From DATJJW01 sp035491935 (GTDB lineage: Bacteria > Pseudomonadota > Alphaproteobacteria > ATCC43930 > CGMCC-115725), in assembly GCA_035491935.1 (NCBI GenBank), contig DATJJW010000166.1:1-63220 (forward strand): a stretch of 63,220 nucleotides of DNA, given 5' to 3'. Shown in pieces: positions 1 to 9,132 of this stretch. Made by a program: the position numbers and the translations under genes. Under the pieces are notes generated by a model. It saw only the letters and a list, made by a program, of their open reading frames with translations. It made no database searches and had not been told where the DNA came from. Each line of letters opens with the position of its first letter. Position 1 is the stretch's first letter.

Positions 1-3000
1 CTCCAGCCGCCTTCGTCGATATAGGCTTGCAGCCCCGCGCCATAGGCGCCGGGCTTCGAGCCGAAGACGCGAGCCGCCGCCCGGCGCTGGGCGGTCTCGG
101 TGTCGAGACCGGCAGCGACCAGGCGCTGCGTCTCTTCCCGCGTCTTGAAAGCCATCGGGTTCATCTCATCCGGTTCCTCCAGCGCCGCCACGGCACGGGC
201 GGCGGAATCGACCAGCGCCAAGAGATTGGGAAACGCGTCACGGAAGAAGCCCGATACACGCAGCGTGACATCGACCCGGGGCCGGTCGAGCACCGTGACC
301 GGGATGATCTCGAAGCCGGTGACGCGGGCCGTGACCGGCTCCCAGACTGGCCGCACGCCCATCAGCGCCAGCGCCTGGGCAATGTCGTCGCCGCCGGTGC
401 GCATATTGGCCGTGCCCCAGGCTGAAAGCGCGACGCTGCGCGGATAGTCACCATGGTCCTGGACATGTCGCTCGATGATCGCGCAGGCCGACCGCCAGCC
501 CAGCGTCCAGGCTGCAGCCGTCGGCACCATGCGCGTATCCAGCGAATAGAAATTACGCCCCGTCGGCAGCACCTCCGGCCGACCGCGGCTGGGCGCGCCG
601 GAGGGACCGGGCGGCACGAAGCGGCCGGCCAGACCCTTCAGCAGGCCATCGATCTCGGCGGCACCACTGTTATCCAGTGCTGGTGCCAGCGCCTTCTCGA
701 TCCAGTCGAGCACGAGCTGGGTACGCGGCAAATCCAGTGCCGCCTCGCCTGAAACCAGACGCTTGGCCAACGCCTCCAAACGTTCGATCGTATCGCCTTC
801 CGTGCGCCACGGCATGGCGCCGGCGAGGATAGCGGGCCGAGGGCCGGTCCAATCCCGCGAGAAGGAAGCAGCAAGCGGGTCGAAGCCGAGATCCAGATCA
901 TCGGCCAGCGCGCGGATCAGCGAGGCTTGGTGCGGCTCGGCCCCTCGCGGTGCCCGGGCCAGCGCCAGCAGCAGGTCGATACGCTGCTCACTCTCCGGTG
1001 CCCGTCCGAAGACATGCAGCCCGTCGCGGATCTGCAACTCCTTGAGGTCGCAGAGATGAGCATCGAGCCGGGTCAGCGCCGCTTCCGTATCCATGCCGGA
1101 ATTCAGGCCGCAATCCTTGTCGAGCCCGCTCGAGGCTGCGAGATCGAGAATGTCTCGACCGATGAGCTGGCGGCGGCGCGGGTCGAGGCCGGATGCGGCG
1201 AAATATTCGTCGACCAGCGCCTCGAGCTTGGCGAGCGGCCCGTAGTTCTCCGCCCGCGTCAAAGGCGGCGTCAGATGGTCGATGATGACCGCGGATGCCC
1301 GGCGCTTGGCCTGGCTGCCCTCACCCGGATCATTGACAATGAAGGGGTAGAGATGCGGCATCGGACCGAACACCGCCTCCGGCCAGCAGGTCTCGGACAG
1401 CGCCACCGCCTTGCCCGGCAGCCATTCCATGGTGCCGTGCTTGCCCATATGCACGAGCGCGTGAGCGCAGAAGCCATGGCGCAGCCAGAAATAGAATGCC
1501 AGATAGCCATGCGGCGGCACGAGGTCGGGATCGTGATAGCTGGACGCCGGATCGATATCGTAGCCGCGCGAGGGCTGCAGCCCAATGACGACATGGCCGA
1601 AACGGATCAGCGGCAGACGAAAACCATGCGCGGGATCGAGCAATCGATCCTGCTCGGGCGTACCCCAGCGTTCGAGCACGGCTTGGCGCAGCGTTTCCGG
1701 CAGCGCCTCGAAATGCCGACGATATGCCGCCAGCGCCAGATGCTCCGATGCTGGACGCGACGGGTCGGCATTGGTCGGGCCCTGGCTCAGGCGCCGCATC
1801 AGCGCATCGCCATCCCGGGGGATCTCGCCGACATCATAGCCGGCCCCTGCCATGGCCCTCAGCGCGGTCAGCAGACCATTGGGCGTGTCCAGCCCGACGC
1901 CGTTGCCGATACGGCCATCCTTGTTCGGGTAATTCGCCATGACGAAGCCGACACGGCGCTCAGCGGACATGGTCATGCGCAGATCGCACCAGGCCTTCGC
2001 CAGCGCCGCAACGAAGCGGATGCGGTCCGGCACCGAACGATAAGGCGTAAGATCGGCCTGGCTTTCGGGCTCCCGGGATGGCGGCGCCTTGAATGAGACG
2101 GCACGAGAGATGAGCCGGCCATCGATCTCCGGCAGCGCCACATTCATGGCGAGGTCGCGAGCATCGAGGCCGCGCAGTCCCTCCCGCCAGGCCGTCTCGC
2201 CGGAACCCGCGAAAGCAACTTGGATTACGGGGCAATCGGCGCGGTCGAGCACGGTGCCGGCCGTCTTCCCTGGCGTCGCCACGGCAAAGGCTGTGGCGTT
2301 CAGGATGCAGCCGGGGCCCGTCTCTGCCAGCAAGCCGCCCAACAGCGCTACGGAATGCGGGTCGCGCAAGCTCTGGACATAGACCGGCAGCGGATTGTGG
2401 CCAGCATCATTCAGCGCCGCGATCAGATCATCGACCGGGGCCAGATTGGCCGCCTGCACCAGAGCCCGGTAGAAGACGATGCCGACAACCGGCCGTCCTT
2501 CCATCCAATGCCGGCGGAGATCGACCAGGGTTTCGGCGCCCCCCGGCCAGTAGAGGCCGGCATGGGGCAGCGAGGTCGGCGGCGGGGGCGCCTCGGCCCG
2601 GCCCAGGAAGTGAGCGCAAGCCTGCAAGAACAGGGCGGCATTGCGCTCGCCGCCCTGGATCAGATAACGCCACAAGAGATCGGCCTGGTCGGCCGGCAAG
2701 GTCGAGGCGGCCGCCAGTCCCCGATCCGGCTTGTCGTCACCAGGCAGGAAAGCGACTGGCACGCCCTGCTCGGCCGCGACCTCGGCGATACGGCGCACGC
2801 CATAGGGCCAATAGCTCTCGCCGCCAAGCAGTCGCACCACGACCAGCCGGGCTTGGGCGATGACATCATCGGCATAGAGATCGACCGAGAGGTTGTGACG
2901 CAGCCTCATGAGATTCGCGAGGCGCAGGCGTGGAGCGTCCCCACCCGCATGCCTGTTGGCGGCGGCCAGGCAGGCGATCTCGCTGTCGGCGGCGCTCAGC

Positions 3001-3086
3001 ACGACGATCTCGGCAGGCGTTTGCCCGAGATCGACGGCCGTGTCGTCACCCGATATCTCGCCGGGCCTGGTCGCCAGCAGATGCAT
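1..3086 (-). CDS. cobN: Cobaltochelatase large subunit CobN (C-terminus off the left edge)
   Basis: CobN is the large subunit of the aerobic CobNST cobaltochelatase, which inserts Co2+ into hydrogenobyrinic acid a,c-diamide at the cost of ATP. About 1028 codons are visible; the family is usually 1200-1300 residues, so roughly the last fifth lies outside the window. Family-typical stretches are visible, including the HMGKHGTMEWLPGK block around residue 540 and NYPNKDGRIGNGVGLDTP around residue 385. The start ATG (3086-3084) shares one base with the cobW stop (TGATG), so the two are translationally coupled. It is the last visible gene of the riboswitch-led cobU-cobW-cobN run. The small subunits CobS and CobT of the chelatase are not in the window. 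Confidence 0.95.
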   Translation of the reverse strand, partial: MHLLATRPGEISGDDTAVDLGQTPAEIVVLSAADSEIACLAAANRHAGGDAPRLRLANLMRLRHNLSVDLYADDVIAQARLVVVRLLGGESYWPYGVRRIAEVAAEQGVPVAFLPGDDKPDRGLAAASTLPADQADLLWRYLIQGGERNAALFLQACAHFLGRAEAPPPPTSLPHAGLYWPGGAETLVDLRRHWMEGRPVVGIVFYRALVQAANLAPVDDLIAALNDAGHNPLPVYVQSLRDPHSVALLGGLLAETGPGCILNATAFAVATPGKTAGTVLDRADCPVIQVAFAGSGETAWREGLRGLDARDLAMNVALPEIDGRLISRAVSFKAPPSREPESQADLTPYRSVPDRIRFVAALAKAWCDLRMTMSAERRVGFVMANYPNKDGRIGNGVGLDTPNGLLTALRAMAGAGYDVGEIPRDGDALMRRLSQGPTNADPSRPASEHLALAAYRRHFEALPETLRQAVLERWGTPEQDRLLDPAHGFRLPLIRFGHVVIGLQPSRGYDIDPASSYHDPDLVPPHGYLAFYFWLRHGFCAHALVHMGKHGTMEWLPGKAVALSETCWPEAVFGPMPHLYPFIVNDPGEGSQAKRRASAVIIDHLTPPLTRAENYGPLAKLEALVDEYFAASGLDPRRRQLIGRDILDLAASSGLDKDCGLNSGMDTEAALTRLDAHLCDLKELQIRDGLHVFGRAPESEQRIDLLLALARAPRGAEPHQASLIRALADDLDLGFDPLAASFSRDWTGPRPAILAGAMPWRTEGDTIERLEALAKRLVSGEAALDLPRTQLVLDWIEKALAPALDNSGAAEIDGLLKGLAGRFVPPGPSGAPSRGRPEVLPTGRNFYSLDTRMVPTAAAWTLGWRSACAIIERHVQDHGDYPRSVALSAWGTANMRTGGDDIAQALALMGVRPVWEPVTARVTGFEIIPVTVLDRPRVDVTLRVSGFFRDAFPNLLALVDSAARAVAALEEPDEMNPMAFKTREETQRLVAAGLDTETAQRRAAARVFGSKPGAYGAGLQAYIDEGGW

Positions 3087-4126
3087 CAGGCAGCCAGCGC
3101 CTCGGAGATCGCCGCCTGGTCCAGCCCCTTCTGGCCAATGACCACCAGATGGCCGCCACGCGCCTCAGCCGGCTTCCACGGCCGGTCGTAATAATGCTGT
3201 ACCCGGCCACCGACCGCCTGCAGCACCAGGCGGAAGGGCTTGGCCTGCACGTCCAGGAAACCTTTGACGCGCAGGATGTCGTGGGCGGTCATCACATCCT
3301 CGATGCGCTTGGCGAAACCCACGGGGTCCGCGATCGCGCCGATCTTGACTGCGAAGCTCTCGAAATCATCGTGGTCATGGCCTTCCTCCGCGTCGTGATG
3401 CGAGGGGCGCTGGGCCAAATCATCCTCGGCGGCGGCGTTCAGACCCAGCAGCACGGATACCGGCACGGCGCCGTGGCTCGCTTCCACCACCTTGACTGCC
3501 GGGCGCAGCTGGCCGCCGACATCGCGGCGCAAAGCCTCGATGGCCGGTTGATCCAACAGGTCGCATTTGTTGAGGATGACGAGGTCGGCGCAGAGCAACT
3601 GGTCCTCGTAGACCTCCTCCAGCGGATTGTCGTGATCGAGCGAGGGGTCGGCGGCACGCTGGGCCGCCACCGCCTCCGGATCATCGGCGAACCGGCCCGA
3701 TGCCACGGCCGCGCCATCGACTACGGTCACCACGCCATCGACCGTCACCCGTGCCTTCACCTCCGGCCAGGCGAAAGCCTGGACCAATGGCTTGGGCAGC
3801 GCCAAACCCGAGGTCTCGACGACGATATGCTCAGGCGGGTCCGGCCGATCGAGCAGCTTGGACAAGGTCGGCAGGAAATCATCGGCGACCGTGCAGCAGA
3901 TGCAGCCATTGGCCAGCTCGACCAAATCCTCCTCCTTGCAGTTCTCGACACCACATCCCAGCAACAGCTCGCGATCGATGCCGAGCTCGCCGAACTCGTT
4001 GATGATGAGGGCGATCCGGCGGCCGCCGGCATTCTCGATCATGTGGCGGACCAGGCTGGTCTTGCCCGCACCCAGGAAACCCGTGACGATGGTGGCGCCA
4101 ATCTTGGTCATGGGATTTTTGCTCAT
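3086..4126 (-). CDS. cobW: CobW, G3E-family metallochaperone GTPase
   Basis: 346 residues. CobW belongs to the COG0523/G3E GTPases and is thought to deliver Co2+ to the cobaltochelatase. The P-loop GFLGAGKT is at residues 16-23, the metal-binding GCICC (CxCC) motif lies near 74-78, and a short His/Asp-rich stretch (SHHDAEEGHDHDD) near residue 245 is a likely metal-binding loop. A C-terminal CobW_C domain follows. Its ATG overlaps the cobU stop by four bases (ATGA), and its stop overlaps the cobN start, so cobU, cobW and cobN form one translationally coupled unit. The neighbourhood makes the cobalt role much more likely than the zinc role seen in other COG0523 members. Confidence 0.95.
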   Translation of the reverse strand: MSKNPMTKIGATIVTGFLGAGKTSLVRHMIENAGGRRIALIINEFGELGIDRELLLGCGVENCKEEDLVELANGCICCTVADDFLPTLSKLLDRPDPPEHIVVETSGLALPKPLVQAFAWPEVKARVTVDGVVTVVDGAAVASGRFADDPEAVAAQRAADPSLDHDNPLEEVYEDQLLCADLVILNKCDLLDQPAIEALRRDVGGQLRPAVKVVEASHGAVPVSVLLGLNAAAEDDLAQRPSHHDAEEGHDHDDFESFAVKIGAIADPVGFAKRIEDVMTAHDILRVKGFLDVQAKPFRLVLQAVGGRVQHYYDRPWKPAEARGGHLVVIGQKGLDQAAISEALAA

Positions 4127-4659
4127 GGAACGTAGTGACCTTTGAGGGTGAGCGGCAACCCGGCCGCCACGAAGAGGACGAGATCGGCGATGCTTGCGAC
4201 CCGTTGATTGACGATGCCGGCATGGTCGCGGAAGGCGCGGGCCAGCGCATTGTCCGGCACGATGCCGAGGCCGACCTCAGTGGCGACCAGCACGACCGGC
4301 ACGGGGGCGCGATCGAGCGCCACCAGCAGGGTTTCGGTCTCGGCCGAAATATCGCGGTCGGCCTGCAGCAGGTTGGTGAGCCACAGGGTCAGGCAATCGA
4401 CCAGCACCGGCCGTTCGGCCGTGGCGATGATGCGGGCAATGTCGCAAGGCTCCTCGATCGTCTGCCATTGGGTCCCACGCCGGCTGCGATGCTTTGCGAT
4501 GCGCTCGGTCATCTCGCCGTCATGCGCCTGGCCGGTGGCGAGGTAGAGTGCCGCCCCCTGGCGCAGCACGAGGCTTTCCGCCAGCCGGCTCTTGCCGGAA
4601 CGGGCGCCGCCCAAAATCAACGTGATGCCCGGTAACGTTATGCCCGGCAAGCCGGTCAT
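4123..4659 (-). CDS. cobU: Adenosylcobinamide kinase / guanylyltransferase (CobU, CobP)
   Basis: 178 residues from the ATG at 4659. The bifunctional enzyme phosphorylates adenosylcobinamide and then transfers GMP to it, giving the activated intermediate used by CobS. Walker A GGARSGKS is at residues 17-24 and the family signature EVGLGIVPDN lies near residue 140. I chose the ATG at 4659 because a purine-rich AGAAGGGGG lies just before it; an upstream in-frame TTG at 4695 lacks such a site. The start is about 40 nt downstream of the cobalamin riboswitch, so this gene is the direct target of that switch. The N-terminus contains a small duplicated GITLPGITL stretch of unknown meaning. Confidence 0.95.
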   Translation of the reverse strand: MTGLPGITLPGITLILGGARSGKSRLAESLVLRQGAALYLATGQAHDGEMTERIAKHRSRRGTQWQTIEEPCDIARIIATAERPVLVDCLTLWLTNLLQADRDISAETETLLVALDRAPVPVVLVATEVGLGIVPDNALARAFRDHAGIVNQRVASIADLVLFVAAGLPLTLKGHYVP

Positions 4660-4699
4660 GGATCCCCCTTCTCGCCCCGAGAATGGTTGCGACAATCAA

Positions 4700-4886
4700 G
4701 GATCCGGGGAGGTCTCCTGGCTCGGGGTCATCGATCGGCAGGCCTTCCCGGCAAGTCCGCCCGAAGACGGGACATGCCAGTGGCATCATCCGCCGATCTC
4801 ACCGCATACAGTTGCGGGGGCAGCGCCGGCCTCGGGGACCTTGCCCCTTACCGGACTTCCCTGTCCCGGATCGATGGCCTTCGATA
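4700..4886 (-). promoter_or_regulatory. Cobalamin (adenosylcobalamin) riboswitch
   Basis: Read on the minus strand, the region contains the conserved pieces of the cobalamin riboswitch in the right order: GGGACAGGGAAGTCCGGT, then CGGCGCTGCCCCCGCAACTG, then GATGCCACTGGCATG, and finally the B12 box GAGCCAGGAGACCTCCCC (about 4707-4724). It ends some 40 nt before the cobU start, so when B12 is bound it most likely blocks ribosome access or transcription of cobU-cobW-cobN. No strong terminator is visible between the B12 box and the start, so translational control is my preferred reading. Confidence 0.95.
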
Positions 4887-4894
4887 GCACGGCT

Positions 4895-5563
4895 TCAGCG
4901 GTAAAGCACCACGCTATCACGCCGATGCTCCCAGCCTTCGCGCTGGAGAAGCGGCGTGTCGTCTTGGCTCGCCGGGTGGCCCAGGCAGAAATATCCCAGG
5001 AAGACCCAGTGCAGCGGCACGTCGAGCAGGCGGGAGACCTCCTCCGGGTCGAGGATCGAGATCCAGCCGAGCCCCAGCCCCCGGCTGCGCGCCACGAGCC
5101 AGATCGTGTGCAGCGCCGCCACGGCGGAATAGGCCGCGGTCTCCGGCATGGTACGGCGGCCGAGACCATGGCCTTGCCCGGGATTATTCTCGGCGAAGAG
5201 CGCGAATTGCACCGGCGCCTGGTCCATGCCCTGGAGCTTGAGCCGGGCATAGAGCGCAGCGCGCTCGCCCGAGAACCCGGCCAGGGCCGCCTCGTTGCAG
5301 CGTTGGAAATTCTCGCGCAGCGCCTGGCGGCGCGCCGGATCGTCGACCGCCACAAAACGCCAGGGTTCCGACAGCCCGACCGACGGCGCCAGCGAGGCAT
5401 ATGACACCAGCTCCTCCAGCGTGCCCTCGGGCAAGGGATCGGTCAGGAAATCGCGCTGGTCGCGGCGCCAGGCGAGCAATTGCTCGAAGCGGTCGCAGAA
5501 ATCCCGGTCGAAGACGGGGGGCGCATGCATGGTTGGCGGCTTAGCGGGGTGGCCGGTTGACAT
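4895..5563 (-). CDS. bluB: 5,6-dimethylbenzimidazole synthase BluB
   Basis: 222 residues. BluB is a flavin-destructase of the nitroreductase fold that breaks down reduced FMN with oxygen to make dimethylbenzimidazole, the lower ligand of B12. Typical blocks are RRDQRDF near residue 33, LAPSVGLSEPWRF near 58-70 and GLGLGWISILDPEEV near 168-182. The ATG at 5563 overlaps the end of the upstream phosphatase gene by 23 bp and has GGAAGG before it; an ATG at 5530 is an alternative with no good ribosome site. Its position beside cobS, cobT and a CobC-like phosphatase fits nucleotide-loop assembly. It ends just upstream of the riboswitch that controls cobU. Confidence 0.93.
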   Translation of the reverse strand: MSTGHPAKPPTMHAPPVFDRDFCDRFEQLLAWRRDQRDFLTDPLPEGTLEELVSYASLAPSVGLSEPWRFVAVDDPARRQALRENFQRCNEAALAGFSGERAALYARLKLQGMDQAPVQFALFAENNPGQGHGLGRRTMPETAAYSAVAALHTIWLVARSRGLGLGWISILDPEEVSRLLDVPLHWVFLGYFCLGHPASQDDTPLLQREGWEHRRDSVVLYR

Positions 5564-6197
5564 AATGCACCTTCCAGGACTCCTTGCCGTCGATCAGGAA
5601 ATGGTCGAGACGAGTGACCGAAAGGTTGCCGATGGTGAGCGACAGCGCATTCGCCGGCGGCAGGCCCAACGCCACAGCGACAGCGGCGCGGATCGTGCCA
5701 CCATGGGCGACGGCGATGATGTCCTGGAGCGTGTGGCTGCGGGTAATGCGCTTGATGCCACTGGAAACGCGTTCCAAGAGATCGACGAAGCTTTCGCCCT
5801 GGGGCGGCCGCTTATGCGCCGGTGCCACCCAGAACTGATGATAATCCTGACGCGACGGATCGGCCAGCTCGGCATAGGTCATGCCCTGCCAGGCGCCGAA
5901 ATCCTGCTCCGCGAAATCGCGTTCGGTCACCACGCCCTCGCCCGGAAATTTCTCGGGCCCGGTGAGGCCGGCCGCGACGATGGCCGCCGCCGTCTGATGG
6001 GTACGCTGCAAATCGCTCACGACCCAGGCGGCTTGCCCCGGCAGGATCTTCGCCAACCCCTCGAAGGCCTCGACATCGCTGGTTTCGCAAGGCGGGTCGG
6101 AGCGGCCATATAGCCGCCCCTGGTTGACCGTCACCGGCGCGTGCCGCACCCACCACCAGCGCGTCGAAGTCGATGGCAGTGCGGAATCGATGCTCAT
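5541..6197 (-). CDS. cobC: Histidine phosphatase, probable alpha-ribazole phosphatase (CobC-like)
   Basis: 218 residues. Member of the histidine phosphatase (phosphoglycerate-mutase-like) superfamily: the catalytic RH is in VRHAPV near residue 18, the second arginine region in DLQRTHQTA near 65, and the second catalytic His in VAHGGTIRAA near 168. The RHG triplet is RHA here. In this context the likely job is removal of phosphate from alpha-ribazole 5'-phosphate or adenosylcobalamin 5'-phosphate after CobS and CobT act. It starts 19 bp after cobS ends and overlaps bluB, so it is the middle gene of a cobS-cobC-bluB run. Specificity is inferred from neighbours only. Confidence 0.82.
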   Translation of the reverse strand: MSIDSALPSTSTRWWWVRHAPVTVNQGRLYGRSDPPCETSDVEAFEGLAKILPGQAAWVVSDLQRTHQTAAAIVAAGLTGPEKFPGEGVVTERDFAEQDFGAWQGMTYAELADPSRQDYHQFWVAPAHKRPPQGESFVDLLERVSSGIKRITRSHTLQDIIAVAHGGTIRAAVAVALGLPPANALSLTIGNLSVTRLDHFLIDGKESWKVHYVNRPPR

Positions 6198-6216
6198 GGA
6201 CGGAATTCCCTCGATA

Positions 6217-7011
6217 TCAGCCGATCGCCAGGTTGATGGCGACCAGGGCCGCCACCTCGGCCGCCTGCTGGGCCGCCCCCAGCACATCGCCGGTGTAGCC
6301 GGCGATTTGGCGCCTGGCAAGACAGCCGATGAGCGCAGTGGCAATGCCGACCGCGGCCACGACGTCGATGCCGTGGCCCAAACCCAGGGCACTGATGGCG
6401 ATGATCGCCGCCAAGAGGATGCCGACGCCGGCGGCCCCGCTTTTCGGGCGCCCGGCATCGCGGCCGAGCCCGTCGGCTCGGGCGGGCGCGAGACAGCGCA
6501 TGAGCATCGGCAGTCCGGCGCGCGAGGCGGCATGGATCACGATCAACGTGGCGGTCAGCGCCTCGCCGCCATGGGCGGCCGCGACCGAGATGAGCGCCAC
6601 GCGCAATCCCAGGACCAGGATCAACGCCACCGCGCCGTGGGCGCCGATGCGGCTGTCACGCATGACGGCAAGCTTGCGTTCCCTGTCGACGCCGGCGCTG
6701 AAACCATCGGCGCTGTCGGCGAGCCCGTCCTCATGCAGGCCGCCGGTCGCGAGCACCGAGGCGCCCACCGCGACCAAGGCTACAGCCAAGGGCGGCAGCC
6801 CCAGGGCAAGAGCGATGCCGCCGCCGATCGCGCCCGCCAGCCCGACCACTATGCCGGCCAGCGGAAAGCACCAGGAGGCCAGCGCCAGCGCATCGGGCGG
6901 CGGCACCTGCTCCAGCTTCACCGGCAGCCGGGTCAGGAACATCAGGCAGTAACGTAACTGCGCCTGCCAGCCGAAGGATGGTGCATCCGCCTCATACATG
7001 ATCCGCCTCAT
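6217..7011 (-). CDS. cobS: Adenosylcobinamide-GDP ribazoletransferase CobS (CobV)
   Basis: About 264 residues from the ATG at 7011. This integral membrane enzyme joins adenosylcobinamide-GDP and alpha-ribazole to make cobalamin. The family signature GGLHEDGLADSADGF with its acidic residues is near residue 78-92, and several hydrophobic alanine/leucine-rich segments follow, as expected for a polytopic protein. Starts at 7011 (MRRIM) and 6999 (MYEADA) are both possible; each has a purine-rich stretch upstream. It is divergent from cobT, with about 100 bp between them for two promoters. Confidence 0.93.
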   Translation of the reverse strand: MRRIMYEADAPSFGWQAQLRYCLMFLTRLPVKLEQVPPPDALALASWCFPLAGIVVGLAGAIGGGIALALGLPPLAVALVAVGASVLATGGLHEDGLADSADGFSAGVDRERKLAVMRDSRIGAHGAVALILVLGLRVALISVAAAHGGEALTATLIVIHAASRAGLPMLMRCLAPARADGLGRDAGRPKSGAAGVGILLAAIIAISALGLGHGIDVVAAVGIATALIGCLARRQIAGYTGDVLGAAQQAAEVAALVAINLAIG

Positions 7012-7108
7012 CCATGAACTGCTGCCCTTCCTTACTGTGCGTGGACTGGAGCACGCCCCCCGTGCTAAGGGCCGCCGCAGCATATCAGCCAGCGCGGAAG
7101 ACCTTTCC

Positions 7109-8155
7109 ATGACCGACCAGCCCCATCCTACCGCATCCGGGCCTGCCGCCACCTTCGAGGAAATCCGTCGGATTTTCAAATCGCTTCCGGGTCCCGATCT
7201 CGATGCGGCCACGGCGACTACCCTGCGCGAGCGCAACCTCACCAAGCCGCCGGGCTCGCTCGGCCGGCTGGAGGAACTGACCGAATGGCTGGCGACCTGG
7301 CAAGGCAAGCACCCGCCGGTGGTCGCCCATCCGCGCACCGCCGTCTTCGCCGCCAATCACGGCGTCGCGGTCCAGGGCGTGTCGGCCTATCCCTCGGCGG
7401 TAACGGCTCAGATGGTGCAGAATTTCATCGATGGCGGTGCCGCGGTGAACCAGCTCGTCGCCGTCGTCGACGGCGATCTGCGCGTCTATGAGATGGCGCT
7501 GGACCAACCGACCCGCGATTTCACCATCGCCCCCGCCATGGACGAGGAGAACTGTGCCAAGGCCGTCGCCTACGGCATGATGGCGGTCGAACCCGGCCTC
7601 GACATACTGGCGCTGGGCGAGATGGGCATCGGCAACACGACCAGTGCGGCAGCATTGTGCTTGGCGCTGTTCGGCGGCGAGGCAGCCGATTGGGTCGGGC
7701 CCGGCACCGGTATCGAGGGCGAGCGCCTGGCGCACAAGGTCAAGATGGTCGAGCGCGCGGTGGCGCTGCATAAGCCGGTCATGACCGACCCGCTGGAGGC
7801 GCTGCGCTGCGTCGGCGGGCTGGAATTGGCCGCGATCATCGGCGCGATCCTGGCAGCCCGCCTGGCAAAGCTGCCGGTGGTCCTGGACGGCTATGTCTGC
7901 ACCGCCGCCGCCGCCGTGCTGCACGCCTATGACAAGCATATGCTCGATCATTGCATCGTCGCGCATTGCTCGGCGGAACCCGGCCATCGCCGGCTTGTTG
8001 AAAAGCTGGGCAAAACGCCGCTCTTCGACTTCGGCATGCGGCTGGGCGAAGGTTCCGGCGCCACGCTTGCGGTCGCCATCCTGAAATCGGCGGTCGCCTG
8101 CCATACCGGCATGGCAACTTTCGCGGAAGCCGGGGTCAGCGACAAGAACGGCTGA
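7109..8155 (+). CDS. cobT: Nicotinate-nucleotide:dimethylbenzimidazole phosphoribosyltransferase CobT
   Basis: 348 residues. It makes alpha-ribazole phosphate from dimethylbenzimidazole and nicotinate mononucleotide. Visible family blocks are LTKPPGSLGRLEEL near 40-53, FAANHGVAVQGVSAYP near 76-91, GEMGIGNTTSAAAL near 172-185 and the C-terminal GMRLGEGSGA with the catalytic glutamate region near 310-320. The open frame extends upstream, but the ATG at 7109 matches the usual N-terminus and leaves room for the divergent cobS promoter. With bluB, cobC and cobS it completes the nucleotide-loop branch. Confidence 0.95.
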   Translation: MTDQPHPTASGPAATFEEIRRIFKSLPGPDLDAATATTLRERNLTKPPGSLGRLEELTEWLATWQGKHPPVVAHPRTAVFAANHGVAVQGVSAYPSAVTAQMVQNFIDGGAAVNQLVAVVDGDLRVYEMALDQPTRDFTIAPAMDEENCAKAVAYGMMAVEPGLDILALGEMGIGNTTSAAALCLALFGGEAADWVGPGTGIEGERLAHKVKMVERAVALHKPVMTDPLEALRCVGGLELAAIIGAILAARLAKLPVVLDGYVCTAAAAVLHAYDKHMLDHCIVAHCSAEPGHRRLVEKLGKTPLFDFGMRLGEGSGATLAVAILKSAVACHTGMATFAEAGVSDKNG

Positions 8156-8162
8156 GAAGGAG

Positions 8163-8618
8163 ATGCGGGTGCTCAAGAGCGTCGGTCGGGGCATGATCGG
8201 TTTAGCGCTCTTGGGCGCTGCCCCCTTCAGCACCATCGCGGCCGCGCGGGCCGCCGATCTCACCGTGGTGATCGACAACCTGCGCAACAATAAGGGTGTG
8301 GTGACGGTCAGCGTCTACGACAGCGCCAGGACCTGGCTGGTCGACGGCAAATCCCTCGTCGACCAATACCCCAAGGCGCATGTCGGCCGGGTCGAGACCA
8401 CGTTCCACAATCTCAAGCCGGGCCCCTACGCCGTCGTCGTCATGCATGACGAGAACATGAACGATAAAATGGACTATAGCCTCCTGGGTCTGCCCCAGAA
8501 GGGATATGCCTTCTCGCAGAACGTCCGGCCGTTCCTGTCCGCGCCTAGCTTCGCCCGCGCCGCGTTCACCCTGCTGCCTCAGGGTGGCGTGATCGAGATA
8601 CGGATGGTCTATCCGTAG
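8163..8618 (+). CDS. Secreted DUF2141 domain protein
   Basis: 151 residues. A signal peptide is clear: positively charged start, hydrophobic core around residues 12-25 and an Ala-rich cleavage region ending AARA. The mature part looks like DUF2141 (beta-sandwich, unknown function), with KGVVTVSVYDS near 43 and the typical GPYAVVVMHDENMNDKMD block near 89-106. It starts seven bases after the cobT stop and could be co-transcribed with it, though no functional tie to B12 is evident. Confidence 0.8.
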   Translation: MRVLKSVGRGMIGLALLGAAPFSTIAAARAADLTVVIDNLRNNKGVVTVSVYDSARTWLVDGKSLVDQYPKAHVGRVETTFHNLKPGPYAVVVMHDENMNDKMDYSLLGLPQKGYAFSQNVRPFLSAPSFARAAFTLLPQGGVIEIRMVYP

Positions 8619-8640
8619 GTCTCATACCCGGCCGTAAGTC

Positions 8641-8994
8641 TCATGCCTGGCCCATCTGGCCGGGTGCCATGCGCCGGTAGGTCTCGACATAGATCCCCAG
8701 CAGCTTCGTCTGGCAGTCCCGGCTCAACATGCCGATCTCGCGCATGTCGTCGATGATGCTTTCGGCTCCCAGACGGAGGTTGACGGCATAATTGCCGGCC
8801 GAATTGTCCTGGCTCAGCATCAGCAGACCTTGGGCGGCATTGCCGGTGGCGATCTTCATGATTTCCGCCTGGCGCACCCAAATGGCCGAAGCCGTATCGG
8901 TCATCACCGATGCAGCCTGAGTCCACATGTCGAATTGATGCTGCATCATCGAGCCGAGGCCCGTCGGCGTGGCTTGTTTGGTCGCTGTCGCCAT
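8641..8994 (-). CDS. Phasin-like small helical protein
   Basis: 117 residues with a strong ribosome site (AGGAGAGG about 10 bases before the ATG). The protein is predicted almost wholly helical, rich in Ala, Met, Gln and Ile, with no signal peptide. The pattern (short disordered start, long amphipathic helix, QAEIMKIATGNAAQG) resembles phasins that coat polyhydroxyalkanoate granules, but the match is by general character rather than a diagnostic motif. It faces the DUF2141 gene tail to tail. The upstream region (about 9005-9040) is unusually AT-rich for this genome and probably holds its promoter. Confidence 0.5.
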   Translation of the reverse strand: MATATKQATPTGLGSMMQHQFDMWTQAASVMTDTASAIWVRQAEIMKIATGNAAQGLLMLSQDNSAGNYAVNLRLGAESIIDDMREIGMLSRDCQTKLLGIYVETYRRMAPGQMGQA

Positions 8995-9132
8995 GATCGA
9001 CTTCCTCTCCTATTTTACAATATATTTTTGTTTATGTGCCGATTGAACATCAGCGGTGTGTTCATTGCAGTTCCATTGCGAAATCCAATTGCCTATCTCC
9101 CCTTATGCCGTTACGCGACTAGGAGTCAGGAT

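Noticed and set aside
4592..5404. Plus-strand gene of 270 codons over the riboswitch and bluB
   Set aside because: It runs across the riboswitch and antisense to bluB and cobU; no domain recognised.
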